Part shown: one piece after another, positions 51,489-63,081 of the stretch
Layout of the letters: each line of letters opens with the position of its first letter
How positions within the stretch are numbered: the first letter of the stretch is position 1
Assembly (NCBI GenBank): GCA_037133755.1
Contig: JBAXNN010000003.1
Coordinates: 185,413 to 249,412 of the forward strand
Reading direction: 5' to 3'
DNA from: F1-60-MAGs149 sp037133755
Lineage (GTDB): Bacteria; Actinomycetota; Thermoleophilia; Gaiellales; F1-60-MAGs149
DNA: 64,000 nt
The notes under the pieces: generated by a model
Databases searched by the model: none
Seen by the model: the letters and a program-made list of their open reading frames with translations, nothing else
What the model was told of the DNA's origin: nothing
Position numbers and translations under genes: made by a program

Positions 51489-51904
51489 TGACCACGACTT
51501 CCCGCCACGCCCTCGCTGTCGCCCTACGCTTCATCGCGGTGATCCCGTGCGTGATCGCGCTGCCGATCTTTCTGATCGCCGGCTGGGGGTATGACGCCTG
51601 GGCGCTGAGCGCCGGACTGCTGGCGCTCAACATCGTCGTGGCCCTCGCGTTCGAGCGCATTGGCAAGGGCCGTTCGCAGGTCACGATCGTCGGCATGATC
51701 GGCATCAGCCTGATCGTCCGCGCCTGGCTGATCTTCGCCACGCTGTTCGTGATCGCCTGGTCGGGCGAGCGCGAGCTGGCGATCGCCGCCGCCGGGGCCT
51801 TCTTGGTTTACTTTACGTTCGACATGGCGGGACGCTCCTTCAGCCACGTCCTCTCCCGCGACGAGAACCCGGTGACCCTGCCGGCCTCTGGAGGAACCGC
51901 TTGA
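51488..51904 (+). CDS. AtpI-like ATP synthase accessory membrane protein
   Basis: A 138-aa protein with four hydrophobic helices (FIAVIPCVIALPIFLIAGW, ALSAGLLALNIVVALAF, IVGMIGISLIVRAWLIF, ELAIAAAGAFLVYF). It lies immediately before atpB with a 4-bp overlap, the place of AtpI, which aids c-ring assembly or cation supply. Sequence identity of the family is low, so the call depends on position and topology. Confidence 0.6.
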   Translation: MTTTSRHALAVALRFIAVIPCVIALPIFLIAGWGYDAWALSAGLLALNIVVALAFERIGKGRSQVTIVGMIGISLIVRAWLIFATLFVIAWSGERELAIAAAGAFLVYFTFDMAGRSFSHVLSRDENPVTLPASGGTA

Positions 51905-52776
51905 TCCGCCGACGACTCAGCCTGACGCTCCTGACCCTCGCTGGTCTCTTGGTCTTCCCGCTGGCCGCCTTCGGCTCCGAGAGCGAGTTCCAGCCCGTTG
52001 AGGAGTTCATCAACACCTACTGGGCGTCGTTCATGATCGGCCCGATCGAGATCGGCATCTCGAAGGCCGTTGTCTACCTCTGGCTGGCGGTCCTGATCGC
52101 GGTGCTCCTGACGCTCTGGATCGTCCGCGGCGGCCTGCGCACGGACCCCAAGCGCACGCAGAACGTCGTCGAGGTGCTCTACACCTTCTCCGAGACCAAC
52201 ATCGGCCAGGCGACGCTGCCGAAGGTCGCCTACGTCCGCTGGTTCCCGTACGTCGCCTCGCTGTTCGTGTTCATCTGGGTGCTCAACATGATCAGCTTCA
52301 TCCCGCTGCCGCTGGACACACACAACCCGTTCATCGGACCGATTCCGGGACTGACGATCTATGCCGTGACGTCGAACTTGAGCGTGACGCTGACGCTCAC
52401 GCTGGTGACGGTGATGATCTCCCACGTCGAGGGCGTTCGCGCCAACGGCGTGATCCCGTACTTCAAGAGCTGGGTCCCGCCGTCCCCGAAGGCACTGCTG
52501 CCGGCGATGATCATCCTCGAGGTGCTCTCGCAGCTCCTCCGCGTCGTCTCGCTGAGCGTGCGTCTCTTCGCCAACATGCTCGGCGGCCACCTGTTGATCA
52601 TCATGTGCGTCGGCTTCGTGATCCTGCTCGGTAACGTGTTCATTGCACCGGTCACGATCCCCGTTGCTGTCGCGTTCTACATCTTCGAGTGGGGCCTTGT
52701 GGCGTCGCTCCAGGCCTACATCTTTGCGATGCTCTCGGGCATCTACATCGGCTCGGCGATCGAGCCCCACCACTAA
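51901..52776 (+). CDS. atpB: ATP synthase F0 subunit a
   Basis: The proton-channel subunit, 291 aa. Starts at TTG (51901) after a GGAGG site, overlapping the previous gene. The N-terminus may be a cleaved signal-like helix (LTLLTLAGLLVFPLAAFG). The essential arginine is Arg221 in LSVRLFANMLGGHLL, and the C-terminal LVASLQAYIFAMLSGIYIG is typical. Confidence 0.95.
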   Translation: MIRRRLSLTLLTLAGLLVFPLAAFGSESEFQPVEEFINTYWASFMIGPIEIGISKAVVYLWLAVLIAVLLTLWIVRGGLRTDPKRTQNVVEVLYTFSETNIGQATLPKVAYVRWFPYVASLFVFIWVLNMISFIPLPLDTHNPFIGPIPGLTIYAVTSNLSVTLTLTLVTVMISHVEGVRANGVIPYFKSWVPPSPKALLPAMIILEVLSQLLRVVSLSVRLFANMLGGHLLIIMCVGFVILLGNVFIAPVTIPVAVAFYIFEWGLVASLQAYIFAMLSGIYIGSAIEPHH

Positions 52777-52812
52777 CCCCAACGCAGCACCACCACAGGA
52801 GGACACGGACAA

Positions 52813-53061
52813 ATGGCAGTTACCGACGAAGGAATCGTCAGCGCAGCGAAGGTCATCGCGCTTGGACTCGGCACCGGCTTCGGCGCAATCGGGCCGGGCA
52901 TCGGCGTGGGTTACCTGATCGGCAAGACCATCGAGGGCGTCTCCCGCCAGCCGGAGCTCCGCTCCGACCTGCAGGGTCTGATGTTCCTGGGTCTGGCACT
53001 GACCGAGGCCATCACGTTCTACGCCCTCCTGATGGGCTTCGTCGCCTTCTTCATCGGGTAA
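52813..53061 (+). CDS. atpE: ATP synthase F0 subunit c
   Basis: The rotor ring subunit, 82 aa, two helices with a polar loop RQPELR. The ion-carrying carboxylate is Glu65 in LALTEAITFYALL. The sodium-type signature (Gln in helix 1 with Glu-Ser/Thr in helix 2) is absent, so the ring should carry protons. Ribosome site AGGAGG just upstream. Confidence 0.97.
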   Translation: MAVTDEGIVSAAKVIALGLGTGFGAIGPGIGVGYLIGKTIEGVSRQPELRSDLQGLMFLGLALTEAITFYALLMGFVAFFIG

Positions 53062-53067
53062 CGAACG

Positions 53068-53607
53068 ATGCTGCCCGCCGTAGTCGCCAGCGACGCCAGT
53101 CTGATCACGCCCGAGCTCGGGCTGAGCATCTGGACGCTCGTCACCTTCCTGATCGTGCTCTTCGTGCTGAAGAAGTTCGCGTTCGGGAAGATCGCCGCGC
53201 TGCTCGACGAGCGGCGGGATGCCGTCCGCAGGAACCTCGAAGCGGCGGAGCATGCTCGCGAGGAGGCCGAGCGCCTGCTTGCCGAGTACAAGGAGCAGCT
53301 CGCCCAGAGCCGCCACGAGGCGTCCGACATCCTCGAGCGCGCCCGCGCGACCGCTGCCGAGCAGCAGCGCCAGCTCAGTGACGAGCTTGCGGCTGAACGG
53401 GAGAAGGGCATTGCCGCCGCGCAGCAGGCGATCGCCGCCGAGACCCAGCAGTCGCTGGATCGCATCAAGACGGAGATCGCCGACCTCACGCTGCTCGCCA
53501 CCGAGAAGGTGCTCGGGCACGCCTTGAACGAGTCCGAGCAGAAGCGGCTCGTGGAAGAGGCGCTCGCGGGCGTCGACTTCTCCGCGCTGCATGGAGACGC
53601 GAAGTAA
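53068..53607 (+). CDS. atpF: ATP synthase F0 subunit b
   Basis: The peripheral stalk subunit, 179 aa: one membrane helix near residues 18-37 (LSIWTLVTFLIVLFVLKKFA), then a long charged coiled coil (EHAREEAERLLAEYKEQL) typical of AtpF. It follows atpE by 6 bp. Confidence 0.95.
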   Translation: MLPAVVASDASLITPELGLSIWTLVTFLIVLFVLKKFAFGKIAALLDERRDAVRRNLEAAEHAREEAERLLAEYKEQLAQSRHEASDILERARATAAEQQRQLSDELAAEREKGIAAAQQAIAAETQQSLDRIKTEIADLTLLATEKVLGHALNESEQKRLVEEALAGVDFSALHGDAK

Positions 53608-53609
53608 GC

Positions 53610-54152
53610 GTGAGCGCTGCAACCCCGTACGCCACGGCGCTGTACAACGCCGCCGCCGAAGCCGGCCGCCTCAACGAGGTCGACGGCGAGCTGGCCGAGA
53701 TCACGGACGCCGTCCGCGAGAACCCGGCGCTGGCGCGTGCGCTCACGAACCCGGCCGTCCGCGGCGAGGGCAAGAGCAATCTGCTCGCCGCTCTCGCGAA
53801 GGGCGACGACCCGCTCGTCGCGCGCTTCCTGCAGGTGCTGCTCGACCATCGTCGCCTTGGCGAGCTGGCCGCGATTCAGGAGGCGTTCGCCGATCGCGTG
53901 CGCCTCGATCGCAACGAGCTCGCCGTTGAGTTGACGACCGCTGTCGCCATCGACGATGCCACCGCCGACAAGGTGCAGCAGCAGCTCGCCTCGGCAACTG
54001 GCCTGACCGTAACCATGGATCGCACCGTCGATCCGACCATCCTCGGCGGCGTGGTCCTTCGCGTCCGTGACCGCCTCGTCGACGCATCCCTGCGTCGTCG
54101 CCTCGACCTGCTCGGCCGCGATCTGCGCGCCGCCCGCATCCCGACCGCCTAG
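53610..54152 (+). CDS. atpH: ATP synthase F1 subunit delta
   Basis: Links the stator to the F1 head. 180 aa from a GTG start two bases after the atpF stop. YATALYNAAAEAGRLNEVDG at the N-terminus and the C-terminal DRTVDPTILGGVVLRVRDRL are the standard AtpH signatures. Confidence 0.95.
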   Translation: MSAATPYATALYNAAAEAGRLNEVDGELAEITDAVRENPALARALTNPAVRGEGKSNLLAALAKGDDPLVARFLQVLLDHRRLGELAAIQEAFADRVRLDRNELAVELTTAVAIDDATADKVQQQLASATGLTVTMDRTVDPTILGGVVLRVRDRLVDASLRRRLDLLGRDLRAARIPTA

Positions 54153-54168
54153 ATAGACGGAGAGAACC

Positions 54169-55701
<1,533 letters not shown>

Positions 55702-55704
55702 ACC

Positions 55705-56586
55705 GTGGCGTCCCTACAGGACATCCGCCGACGGATCCATTCCGTCAAAAACACGAGCAAGATCACCAAAGCGATGGAGCTCGTCGCCGGTGCGAAGCTG
55801 CGCCGTGCGCAGGTCCGCATCGAGTCGCTCCGCCCGTTCGCCGACGGCATGCACGAGCTGATCTCCGAGACTGCGAGCCGCACCGGCTCGCTCGGCGGCC
55901 AGCCGCTGCTGGAGCGCCGCGAGGTGACGAAGACGGCGATCCTGCTGATGTCCGGCGATCGTGGCCTCGCGGGTGCCTTCAACGCGAGCGTCTTGCGCCG
56001 TGCCATCGATGAGGCCGCTGCCGAGCGCGCCGCTGGTCGTGAGATCGTCTGGTACGCGGCCGGTCGCAAGGGTGCTGGCTCGCTGCGGTTCCGTGGCGCC
56101 GAGCTGCGTCAGGTGTGGTCGGGCTTCACCGACCGCCCGGTCTACCAGGATGCCGAACAGATCGCCAACACGCTGATCGAGCAATACGGCGAGGGCGAGT
56201 TCGATCGTCTGATCATGGTCTTCAACCACTTTGACTCGCCGCTCGTGCAGACCGTGCACGCGGACGAGGTGCTGCCGATCCCGCTGCCGGCGATCGCCGC
56301 CGAGACCGAGGGCAAGGCCGCCGTCTCCGGTGAGCTGCTGTTCGAGCCCGAGGCCGAGACGATGCTCGGGCCGCTGCTCACGACGGCACTCGAAACCGAG
56401 ATCTTCCGCGCACTCCTCGAGTCCACGGCCTCCGAGCACGGTGCCCGCATGACCGCCATGCGCAGCGCCTCGGATAACGCCAAGGACCTGATTGACCGTC
56501 TCACGCTCGATATGAACCGTGCCCGCCAGGCCGAGATCACGCAGCAGCTGCTCGAGGTCGTCGCCGGCGCCGACGCCATCTCGTAG
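55705..56586 (+). CDS. atpG: ATP synthase F1 subunit gamma
   Basis: The rotor shaft, 293 aa, GTG start three bases after atpA. RRRIHSVKNTSKITKAMELV at the N-terminus and the C-terminal ARMTAMRSASDNAKDLIDRL/ARQAEITQQLLEVVAGADAI pair form the coiled-coil axle. In nearly all bacteria atpD follows directly; here a terminator and an ABC importer come first. Confidence 0.96.
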   Translation: MASLQDIRRRIHSVKNTSKITKAMELVAGAKLRRAQVRIESLRPFADGMHELISETASRTGSLGGQPLLERREVTKTAILLMSGDRGLAGAFNASVLRRAIDEAAAERAAGREIVWYAAGRKGAGSLRFRGAELRQVWSGFTDRPVYQDAEQIANTLIEQYGEGEFDRLIMVFNHFDSPLVQTVHADEVLPIPLPAIAAETEGKAAVSGELLFEPEAETMLGPLLTTALETEIFRALLESTASEHGARMTAMRSASDNAKDLIDRLTLDMNRARQAEITQQLLEVVAGADAIS

Positions 56587-56618
56587 CGGCACCTATCCTC
56601 CGTCGGAGAGCGGATTTC

Positions 56619-56639
56619 CCGCGATCTGACGCGGTTTTT
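56619..56639 (+). terminator. Short terminator after atpG
   Basis: CCGCG, loop ATCTGA, CGCGG, then five Ts. The stem is short but has the right form, 33 bp after the atpG stop. If used, it would separate the first atp block from the ABC importer and atpD. Confidence 0.6.
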
Positions 56640-56694
56640 GTGCACGGATGGTGTGGATTCGGTGTACCCTGTCGCGCTGAGAGGGGAGTGTCGC

Positions 56695-57669
56695 TTGTCG
56701 ACCGTCGAGCAGTTCGAGGACATGAAGACCGAGGCCATGGTTGTGGCACGCACGCCACGCCAGCTGGCCTTCGCTCGGCTGCGCCGCGACTACGTCGCGC
56801 TCGCCAGTCTCGCCTTCATCGTCTTGCTCGTGCTGTTCGCGCTGGCAGGACCGCTGTTCGAGTCGTGGACGGGGCATCCCGTCAACAAGTCGAACTCAAC
56901 CGGCGTCGATGACTACACGCTGTTGCCCGTCGGCCCCCTGCACGGCTGCGTTGACGGGCTCGCGAGCGTGGGGGAGCGATCGTGCTTCGTGCTCGGGGCG
57001 TCGAACAACCTCGGCTTCGACATGCTCGTGCAGCTCTCGTTCGGTGCGCGCACCTCGCTGATCATCGGCATCGTGGCGACATTCCTCACGATGGTCGTGG
57101 CGCTCCTGCTCGGCGTCATCGCCGGCTACGTCGGCGGCTGGACCGATACCGTGATCGCGCGCCTGATGGACATCGTGGCCGCCTTCCCGTTCCTGCTCTT
57201 CGCGATCGCCGCATCCGTCGCCTTCGGTGCCTCGCTCTGGTTCGTGATCCTGATCATCGCGTTTTTCTCCTGGTTCTACCCGGGGCGTATCTTTCGCGGC
57301 GAGGTGCTGTCGCTCCGCAATCGTGAGTTCGTGACTGCGGCACGGATGCTCGGCGCGTCGAACACGCGCATCGTCTTTCGGCACCTGATGCCGCAACTGA
57401 TCGGACCGCTGACCGTGTACGCCAGCCTGTCGGTGGCCGGCGCGATCGCCGCCGAGGCGGCGTTGTCGTACCTCGGCTTCGGCCTGCCGCTCGAGATCCC
57501 CTCGTGGGGACGCATGATCTCCGACGCCGTGCCCGGCGGTCTGTACATCAACGCGCCGTTTCTGATGGTCTTCCCCGGCACCCTGCTCGTCCTCACGGTG
57601 CTGGCCTTCAACCTGCTCGGTGACGGCCTCCGTGACGCCCTCGACCCCCGTGGCGGCACGATCCTCTAG
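56695..57669 (+). CDS. dppC: Dipeptide/oligopeptide ABC transporter permease, DppC type
   Basis: A 324-aa permease of the peptide/nickel family. The TTG start at 56695 follows GAGAGGGGAG. A short polar N-terminus is followed by TM1, an extracytoplasmic loop with two cysteines (LHGCVDGL, RSCFVLG), and five helices. The EAA loop is EFVTAARMLGASNTRIVFRH, and SYLGFGLPLEIPSWGRMISD is the DppC signature. It is the first gene of the importer. Confidence 0.92.
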   Translation: MSTVEQFEDMKTEAMVVARTPRQLAFARLRRDYVALASLAFIVLLVLFALAGPLFESWTGHPVNKSNSTGVDDYTLLPVGPLHGCVDGLASVGERSCFVLGASNNLGFDMLVQLSFGARTSLIIGIVATFLTMVVALLLGVIAGYVGGWTDTVIARLMDIVAAFPFLLFAIAASVAFGASLWFVILIIAFFSWFYPGRIFRGEVLSLRNREFVTAARMLGASNTRIVFRHLMPQLIGPLTVYASLSVAGAIAAEAALSYLGFGLPLEIPSWGRMISDAVPGGLYINAPFLMVFPGTLLVLTVLAFNLLGDGLRDALDPRGGTIL

Positions 57670-57737
57670 TCGCCCTGACTCTGTCCCATCCCCCGAAAGG
57701 ACACCAATCCAATGACTACAACCAAGGAGGAGAACCT

Positions 57738-59501
57738 GTGAAGCATCTCCGTTATCTGCTGATGGCAGCAGCGCTGGTGGCAATTGCCATCGTCGCGGCG
57801 GCCTGTGGCTCGAGCGGGAGCTCGAGCTCGACGAGTTCCGGCGGCGGCGGCAGCGATACGGCTGCAGCCGGCGGCGACTATCTGAATGGCGGCTTTGCGG
57901 CTGCCGAAACGCCCGTCAAGGGCGGCACGCTGAAGATGGCGATGAACAGCAACATCGACTGCTGGAATGGCCTCTCCTACTACGGCATCTCGTGGTCGGT
58001 CTTCTACTTCATGGCCCGCGGCCTCTACGGCTACCCGAACACGGTCGTCGCGCCCGCCACGGACGAGATGCAGCCGGAGCTCGCCGCCGATATGCCGAGC
58101 GTCTCCTCGGACGGCAAGACCTACACGGTCAAGCTGCGCGAGGGTCTGACCTTCCCGGATGGCTCGCCCGTCACGGCCAAGGACGTCAAGGCGACGTACG
58201 AGTACATGCTCGACCCGAACATCCAGTGCGCGACTGGCGGACCGCCGGCCTCGGGCTACTACTCGGGTATCGTCGGCGAGTCCGAGTACTCCGACGCGAT
58301 GACGAAGTCGAAGGGCAAGAACAACATCGGCATCAGCGGCATCAAGGCCGTTGACGATCTGACGACGTCGTTCACGCTCGTCAAGCCGGACGGCTCGTTC
58401 CCGCGCGCCCTGGCGATGGGCTGGGCCTTCATCGTGCCGGCCTCGACGCCGCACAAGAAGAGCGACACCCCGCCGCCATTCGTCGGCCCGTACAAGATCT
58501 CCGACTACCAGCTCGACAAGTCGGTCACGATCGAGCGCGAGCCCAGCTGGGACAAGAACGTTGCTGCCGGCGTCCCGCAGGCGGACAACGAGAACAACGT
58601 CGACGCCATCGATCTGCAGATCGGTGTGCCGGATGAGACGCAGTACGCGCAGCTGAAGAACAACGAGATCGACATGACGTTCGACGGCTCGGCACCCACC
58701 GGCTCCGAGGTTCCGGCGACCGCCAACGATCCGGCCTACAAGAGCCGGTTCTACTCGACGCCGGATGCGGCCGTGGACTACGCCGTCTTCAAGACGGACG
58801 TGGCTCCTTTCGACAACGTCATGCTCCGCCAGGCAGTCAACTACGCCCTCGACCGCGACGCCATCGTCAAGGTCATCGGCGGCAAGCTGAGCCGTTCGCC
58901 GTGGAGCCAGATCCTCTCGGAAAACCTGCTGGCGGATCAGCCGACCGACGTCTATTCGATGGACGTCGAGAAGGCCAAGCAGTTGATCAAGGACTCGGGC
59001 GTTCCGACTCCGATCAACATCACGCTGGCGAACTTCTCCGACGCTCCGTCGCCACAGGTGTCGGCGGCGATGAAGGAGGCGCTCGAGGCGGTGGGCTTCA
59101 AGGTCACCGTCAAGGCGCTGTCCGCCGACGTGTACTACGGCTTCCTGGCCGACCCCAAGAGCGACTACAACATCGGCGTCGCTGCCTGGGGTGAGGACTA
59201 CGCAGATGCCATCACGTACTACGGTCCGCTGCTGCTCTGCGGTCAGGGCTCGAACTACGGGCAGTTCTGCGATAAGGGCTTCGACGCCAAGGTCGATGAG
59301 ATCAACCAGCTGCCGCCCGGTGCCGACCGCACCGCGCAGTTCGCGCAGCTGTCGACCGACACGGCGACGAATCTCGCACCGTGGGCCACGTTGGACCTGC
59401 GTCGCAAGATCTCGTTCGTCTCGGAGCGCCTGGGCAACTACGTCTGGGGCCCGGGCAAGCAGTTCTACTTTGCCTCGTACTTTCTGAAGGACGGCAAGTA
59501 G
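57738..59501 (+). CDS. dppA: Peptide/solute-binding lipoprotein of the ABC importer
   Basis: A 587-aa extracytoplasmic receptor of the DppA/OppA family. The GTG start gives a lipoprotein signal ending VAAAC, lipidated at about Cys23, followed by a Ser/Gly-rich linker. Cluster C motifs are YTVKLREGLTFPDGSPVTAK, VNYALDRDAIVKVIGG and DYNIGVAAWGEDYADAITYY. The ligand (peptide, opine, sugar or other) cannot be told from sequence. Confidence 0.9.
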   Translation: MKHLRYLLMAAALVAIAIVAAACGSSGSSSSTSSGGGGSDTAAAGGDYLNGGFAAAETPVKGGTLKMAMNSNIDCWNGLSYYGISWSVFYFMARGLYGYPNTVVAPATDEMQPELAADMPSVSSDGKTYTVKLREGLTFPDGSPVTAKDVKATYEYMLDPNIQCATGGPPASGYYSGIVGESEYSDAMTKSKGKNNIGISGIKAVDDLTTSFTLVKPDGSFPRALAMGWAFIVPASTPHKKSDTPPPFVGPYKISDYQLDKSVTIEREPSWDKNVAAGVPQADNENNVDAIDLQIGVPDETQYAQLKNNEIDMTFDGSAPTGSEVPATANDPAYKSRFYSTPDAAVDYAVFKTDVAPFDNVMLRQAVNYALDRDAIVKVIGGKLSRSPWSQILSENLLADQPTDVYSMDVEKAKQLIKDSGVPTPINITLANFSDAPSPQVSAAMKEALEAVGFKVTVKALSADVYYGFLADPKSDYNIGVAAWGEDYADAITYYGPLLLCGQGSNYGQFCDKGFDAKVDEINQLPPGADRTAQFAQLSTDTATNLAPWATLDLRRKISFVSERLGNYVWGPGKQFYFASYFLKDGK

Positions 59502-59518
59502 TCCGCACGGTGATCAAC

Positions 59519-59550
59519 CCCGCTCGTCGCGCCTCGGCGCGGCGAGCGGG
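59519..59550 (+). terminator. Hairpin after the binding-protein gene
   Basis: A strong near-perfect hairpin (CCCGCTCG...CGAGCGGG arms with a CGCGCC/GGCGCG inner stem) in the 67-bp gap before dppB. No clear T-run, so it may stabilise the dppA message or partly terminate. Confidence 0.6.
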
Positions 59551-59568
59551 TCACCCGCGCCTCCCGGC

Positions 59569-60594
59569 ATGATCCGTTTTCTGGTCCGACGCATTCTCGG
59601 CGGCATCTTCGTGGTGCTGGTCGTGACCCTCGCGGTCTTCGTGCTGTTCGGGCCCGTGCTGCGGTGGCACTCCAACATCTCGCCGGCGCGGCTCTACGCC
59701 GGCAAGAATCCGACGCCGGCCCAGATCGAGCGCGTGTCGGCGCTGCTCGGCCTCGATAAGCCGTACTACGTGCAGTACGCGTACACCCTCCAGCGACTCG
59801 TGCTCGGGCCGACGCAGGAAGAGCGCGACCGCGTCTGCCCAGGCTCCACGGCCGCCGAGTGCGATCAGTTGCTCGGGCGATTCGGCAGCTCGTTTGCGAA
59901 GCAGCGTTCCGTCGACTCCCTGATCTGGGAGGCCTTCCCGGTGACGCTCTCGCTGACGCTCATCGCAGCCGTCCTCTGGCTGCTGATCTCGATCCCCATT
60001 GGCATCATCGCGGCGATCCGACCACGCTCGATCTTCGATCGCGTCTCGATCGTCTTCGTACTGATCGGGCAGTCGTTGCCCGTCTACTACTTCGGCCTAC
60101 TGGCTCTTTACTTCCTCGCCTACAAGTACCAGCTCTTCCCGCTCTCCGGCTACGAGCCGCTCTCCGACCCCGGCCAGTGGCTGTATCACCTGCTGCTGCC
60201 CGCATCCGTGCTGGCGCTCCAGTTCGCGGCGATCTACGTGCGCATCACCCGCTCCCAGATGCTCGACACGCTGAGCGAGGACTACGTGCGCACGGCGCGG
60301 GCCAAGGGCGCGGGCGAGACGCGGATCATCATTCGCCATGCGTTTCGAAACGCCATGCTGCCGATCGTCACCATGTTCGGTCTCGACCTCGGCCTCCTCC
60401 TCGGTGGCGCGATCCTGATCGAGGTGACCTTCGGCCTGCAGGGTCTCGGCTGGCTGGCGGTCGAGGCTGCCAAGCGCCTCGACGTGCCCACGACGGCCGG
60501 CATCGTGCTGTTCTCCGCGATCCTGATCGTGGCAGCGAATATCGTGGTCGACCTGATCAACGCCTCTCTCGATCCGCGGATTCGGCTGGAGTAG
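59569..60594 (+). CDS. dppB: Dipeptide/oligopeptide ABC transporter permease, DppB type
   Basis: A 341-aa permease. It starts MIRFLVRRILGGIFVVLVVT, the usual DppB N-terminus, and has an extracytoplasmic loop with LGLDKPYYVQYAYTLQRLVLG. The EAA loop is DYVRTARAKGAGETRIIIRH, followed by RNAMLPIVTMFGLDLGLLLG. It forms the channel with DppC. Confidence 0.93.
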   Translation: MIRFLVRRILGGIFVVLVVTLAVFVLFGPVLRWHSNISPARLYAGKNPTPAQIERVSALLGLDKPYYVQYAYTLQRLVLGPTQEERDRVCPGSTAAECDQLLGRFGSSFAKQRSVDSLIWEAFPVTLSLTLIAAVLWLLISIPIGIIAAIRPRSIFDRVSIVFVLIGQSLPVYYFGLLALYFLAYKYQLFPLSGYEPLSDPGQWLYHLLLPASVLALQFAAIYVRITRSQMLDTLSEDYVRTARAKGAGETRIIIRHAFRNAMLPIVTMFGLDLGLLLGGAILIEVTFGLQGLGWLAVEAAKRLDVPTTAGIVLFSAILIVAANIVVDLINASLDPRIRLE

Positions 60595-60598
60595 AGGT

Positions 60599-61605
60599 AT
60601 GGCACTGCTCACCGTCGAGAACCTCCGCACGACCTTCCGGACGGATGACGGACCCGTCGGCGCGGTCGACGGCGTGAGCCTGTCCGTCGATGCGGGCAAG
60701 GTGCTCGGCATCGTCGGCGAGTCGGGCTGCGGCAAGTCGGCCATGAGTCTGTCGATCATGGGCCTGCTGCCGAAGACCGCGACGGTCGAGGGCAGCATTC
60801 GCCTTGGCGAGCGGGAGCTGGTCGGCCTGCCCGCCGGTGAGCTGCGCACGCTGCGCGGTGACGACATGGCGATGATCTTCCAAGACCCCATGACCTCGCT
60901 CAATCCGGTCATGACGATCGGATGGCAGCTGATCGAGGCAGTGCGCCTGCACCAGAAGGTGTCGAAGGCCGAGGCGCGCCAGCGCGCGATCGAAGGGCTC
61001 GCTGCCGTCGGCATTCCGAGCCCCGAGGACCGCCTGCGGTCGTACCCGATGGAGCTATCGGGCGGCATGCGCCAGCGTGTGATGATCGCGATGGCGCTGC
61101 TCAATCGCCCGCGACTCCTGATCGCCGACGAGCCGACGACCGCGCTCGACGTGACCACACAGGCGCAGATCCTCGAGCTCATGCGCGATCTGCGCAGCGA
61201 GGTCGACGCCGCGATCGTGCTGATCACCCATGACCTCGGCGTCGTCGCGGAGCTCTGCGACGAGGTCGCGGTGATGTACGCCGGCCGGATTGTCGAGCGT
61301 GCCACCGTTGACGAGCTGTTCGCGCATCCGCAGCATCCCTACACTTGGGGCCTGCTGGCTTCGTTGCCCGGCCGCAATCTCGCGTCGGAGCGGCTGCACC
61401 AGATCCCGGGCACGCCACCGAGTCTCCTGCGCCCGCCCGCAGGCTGCCGCTTCGCACCGCGCTGCCCGTTCGCGATGGACGTCTGCCGTGCAGACCCGGC
61501 GCCGGCACTGACGGCAACCGGTCGCGGTACCGCGGCCGTTGCCTGCCATCTCACCCAGGACGTGCGCGACCGCGAGGGCGCGCGCCACAGCGGGGAGGAG
61601 CAGGC

Positions 61606-61609
<4 letters not shown>
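60599..61609 (+). CDS. dppD: Dipeptide ABC transporter ATPase, DppD type
   Basis: A 336-aa ATPase of the importer. Walker A GESGCGKSAMS, signature LSGGMRQRVMIAMALL, Walker B LLIADEPTTALD, and the C-terminal oligopeptide-family domain GCRFAPRCPFAMDVC with its cysteines. It overlaps dppF by 4 bp. Confidence 0.94.
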
Positions 61610-62585
<976 letters not shown>

Positions 62586-62589
<4 letters not shown>

Positions 62590-62867
62590 ACCGGGTCGGC
62601 TGGCAGGCAACAGCCCTGCGCCTGACCGTCCTGCTCCTCGCGCTGGTGCTTGCCGCAGCCGCGGTAGCGGGCGCCTTCGCCGCCGCAGGGCGGCCGACGG
62701 GGCAGGCGATCGCCGGCGGGTGCGGGGTGGTGGGCGTGGTGATCGTCCTGCTCGGCACCGTGCTGCTCGGCCTTGCGCGGCGGGCCGATGGGCGCGTCAC
62801 GCAGCTGACCGGGCTCGGCACGCTCGTGCTGAGCGTGCCGTTCCTCGTGATTGCGCTGGTGGTGTGA
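62586..62867 (+). CDS. Small membrane protein after dppF
   Basis: A 93-aa protein with three hydrophobic helices (LTVLLLALVLAAAAVAGAF, AGGCGVVGVVIVLLGTVLLG, LGTLVLSVPFLVIALVV). It overlaps dppF by 4 bp, so it is translated with the importer. No family recognised. It is followed by a 214-bp gap before atpD in which I could not identify a convincing promoter. Confidence 0.6.
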
Positions 62868-63081
62868 ACGTGGCGCTGCCGTGACCACGCGTCGATCGCG
62901 ATGGGCGGTGCGGTGATCCACGGTGGATCTCGTTCGGACCTTGCGTGCCCCGGGGCGGATCGCGGTTGTCACGTCCTCCCGCCTCCACGTTCGCTAAGGT
63001 GCCGCCAGATGCACGGGCGCTTTCCTGCGGCCGTGCGGTATCACCTTCGAGACCATCGACCTGAGAGGGCACGAGACGCAC

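Noticed and set aside
62868..63081. Promoter for atpD (TTGTCA at 62966 with TAAGGT at 62995)
   Set aside because: The spacing of 23 bp is too long for a standard sigma70 promoter, so I did not list it, although a promoter in this gap is expected.
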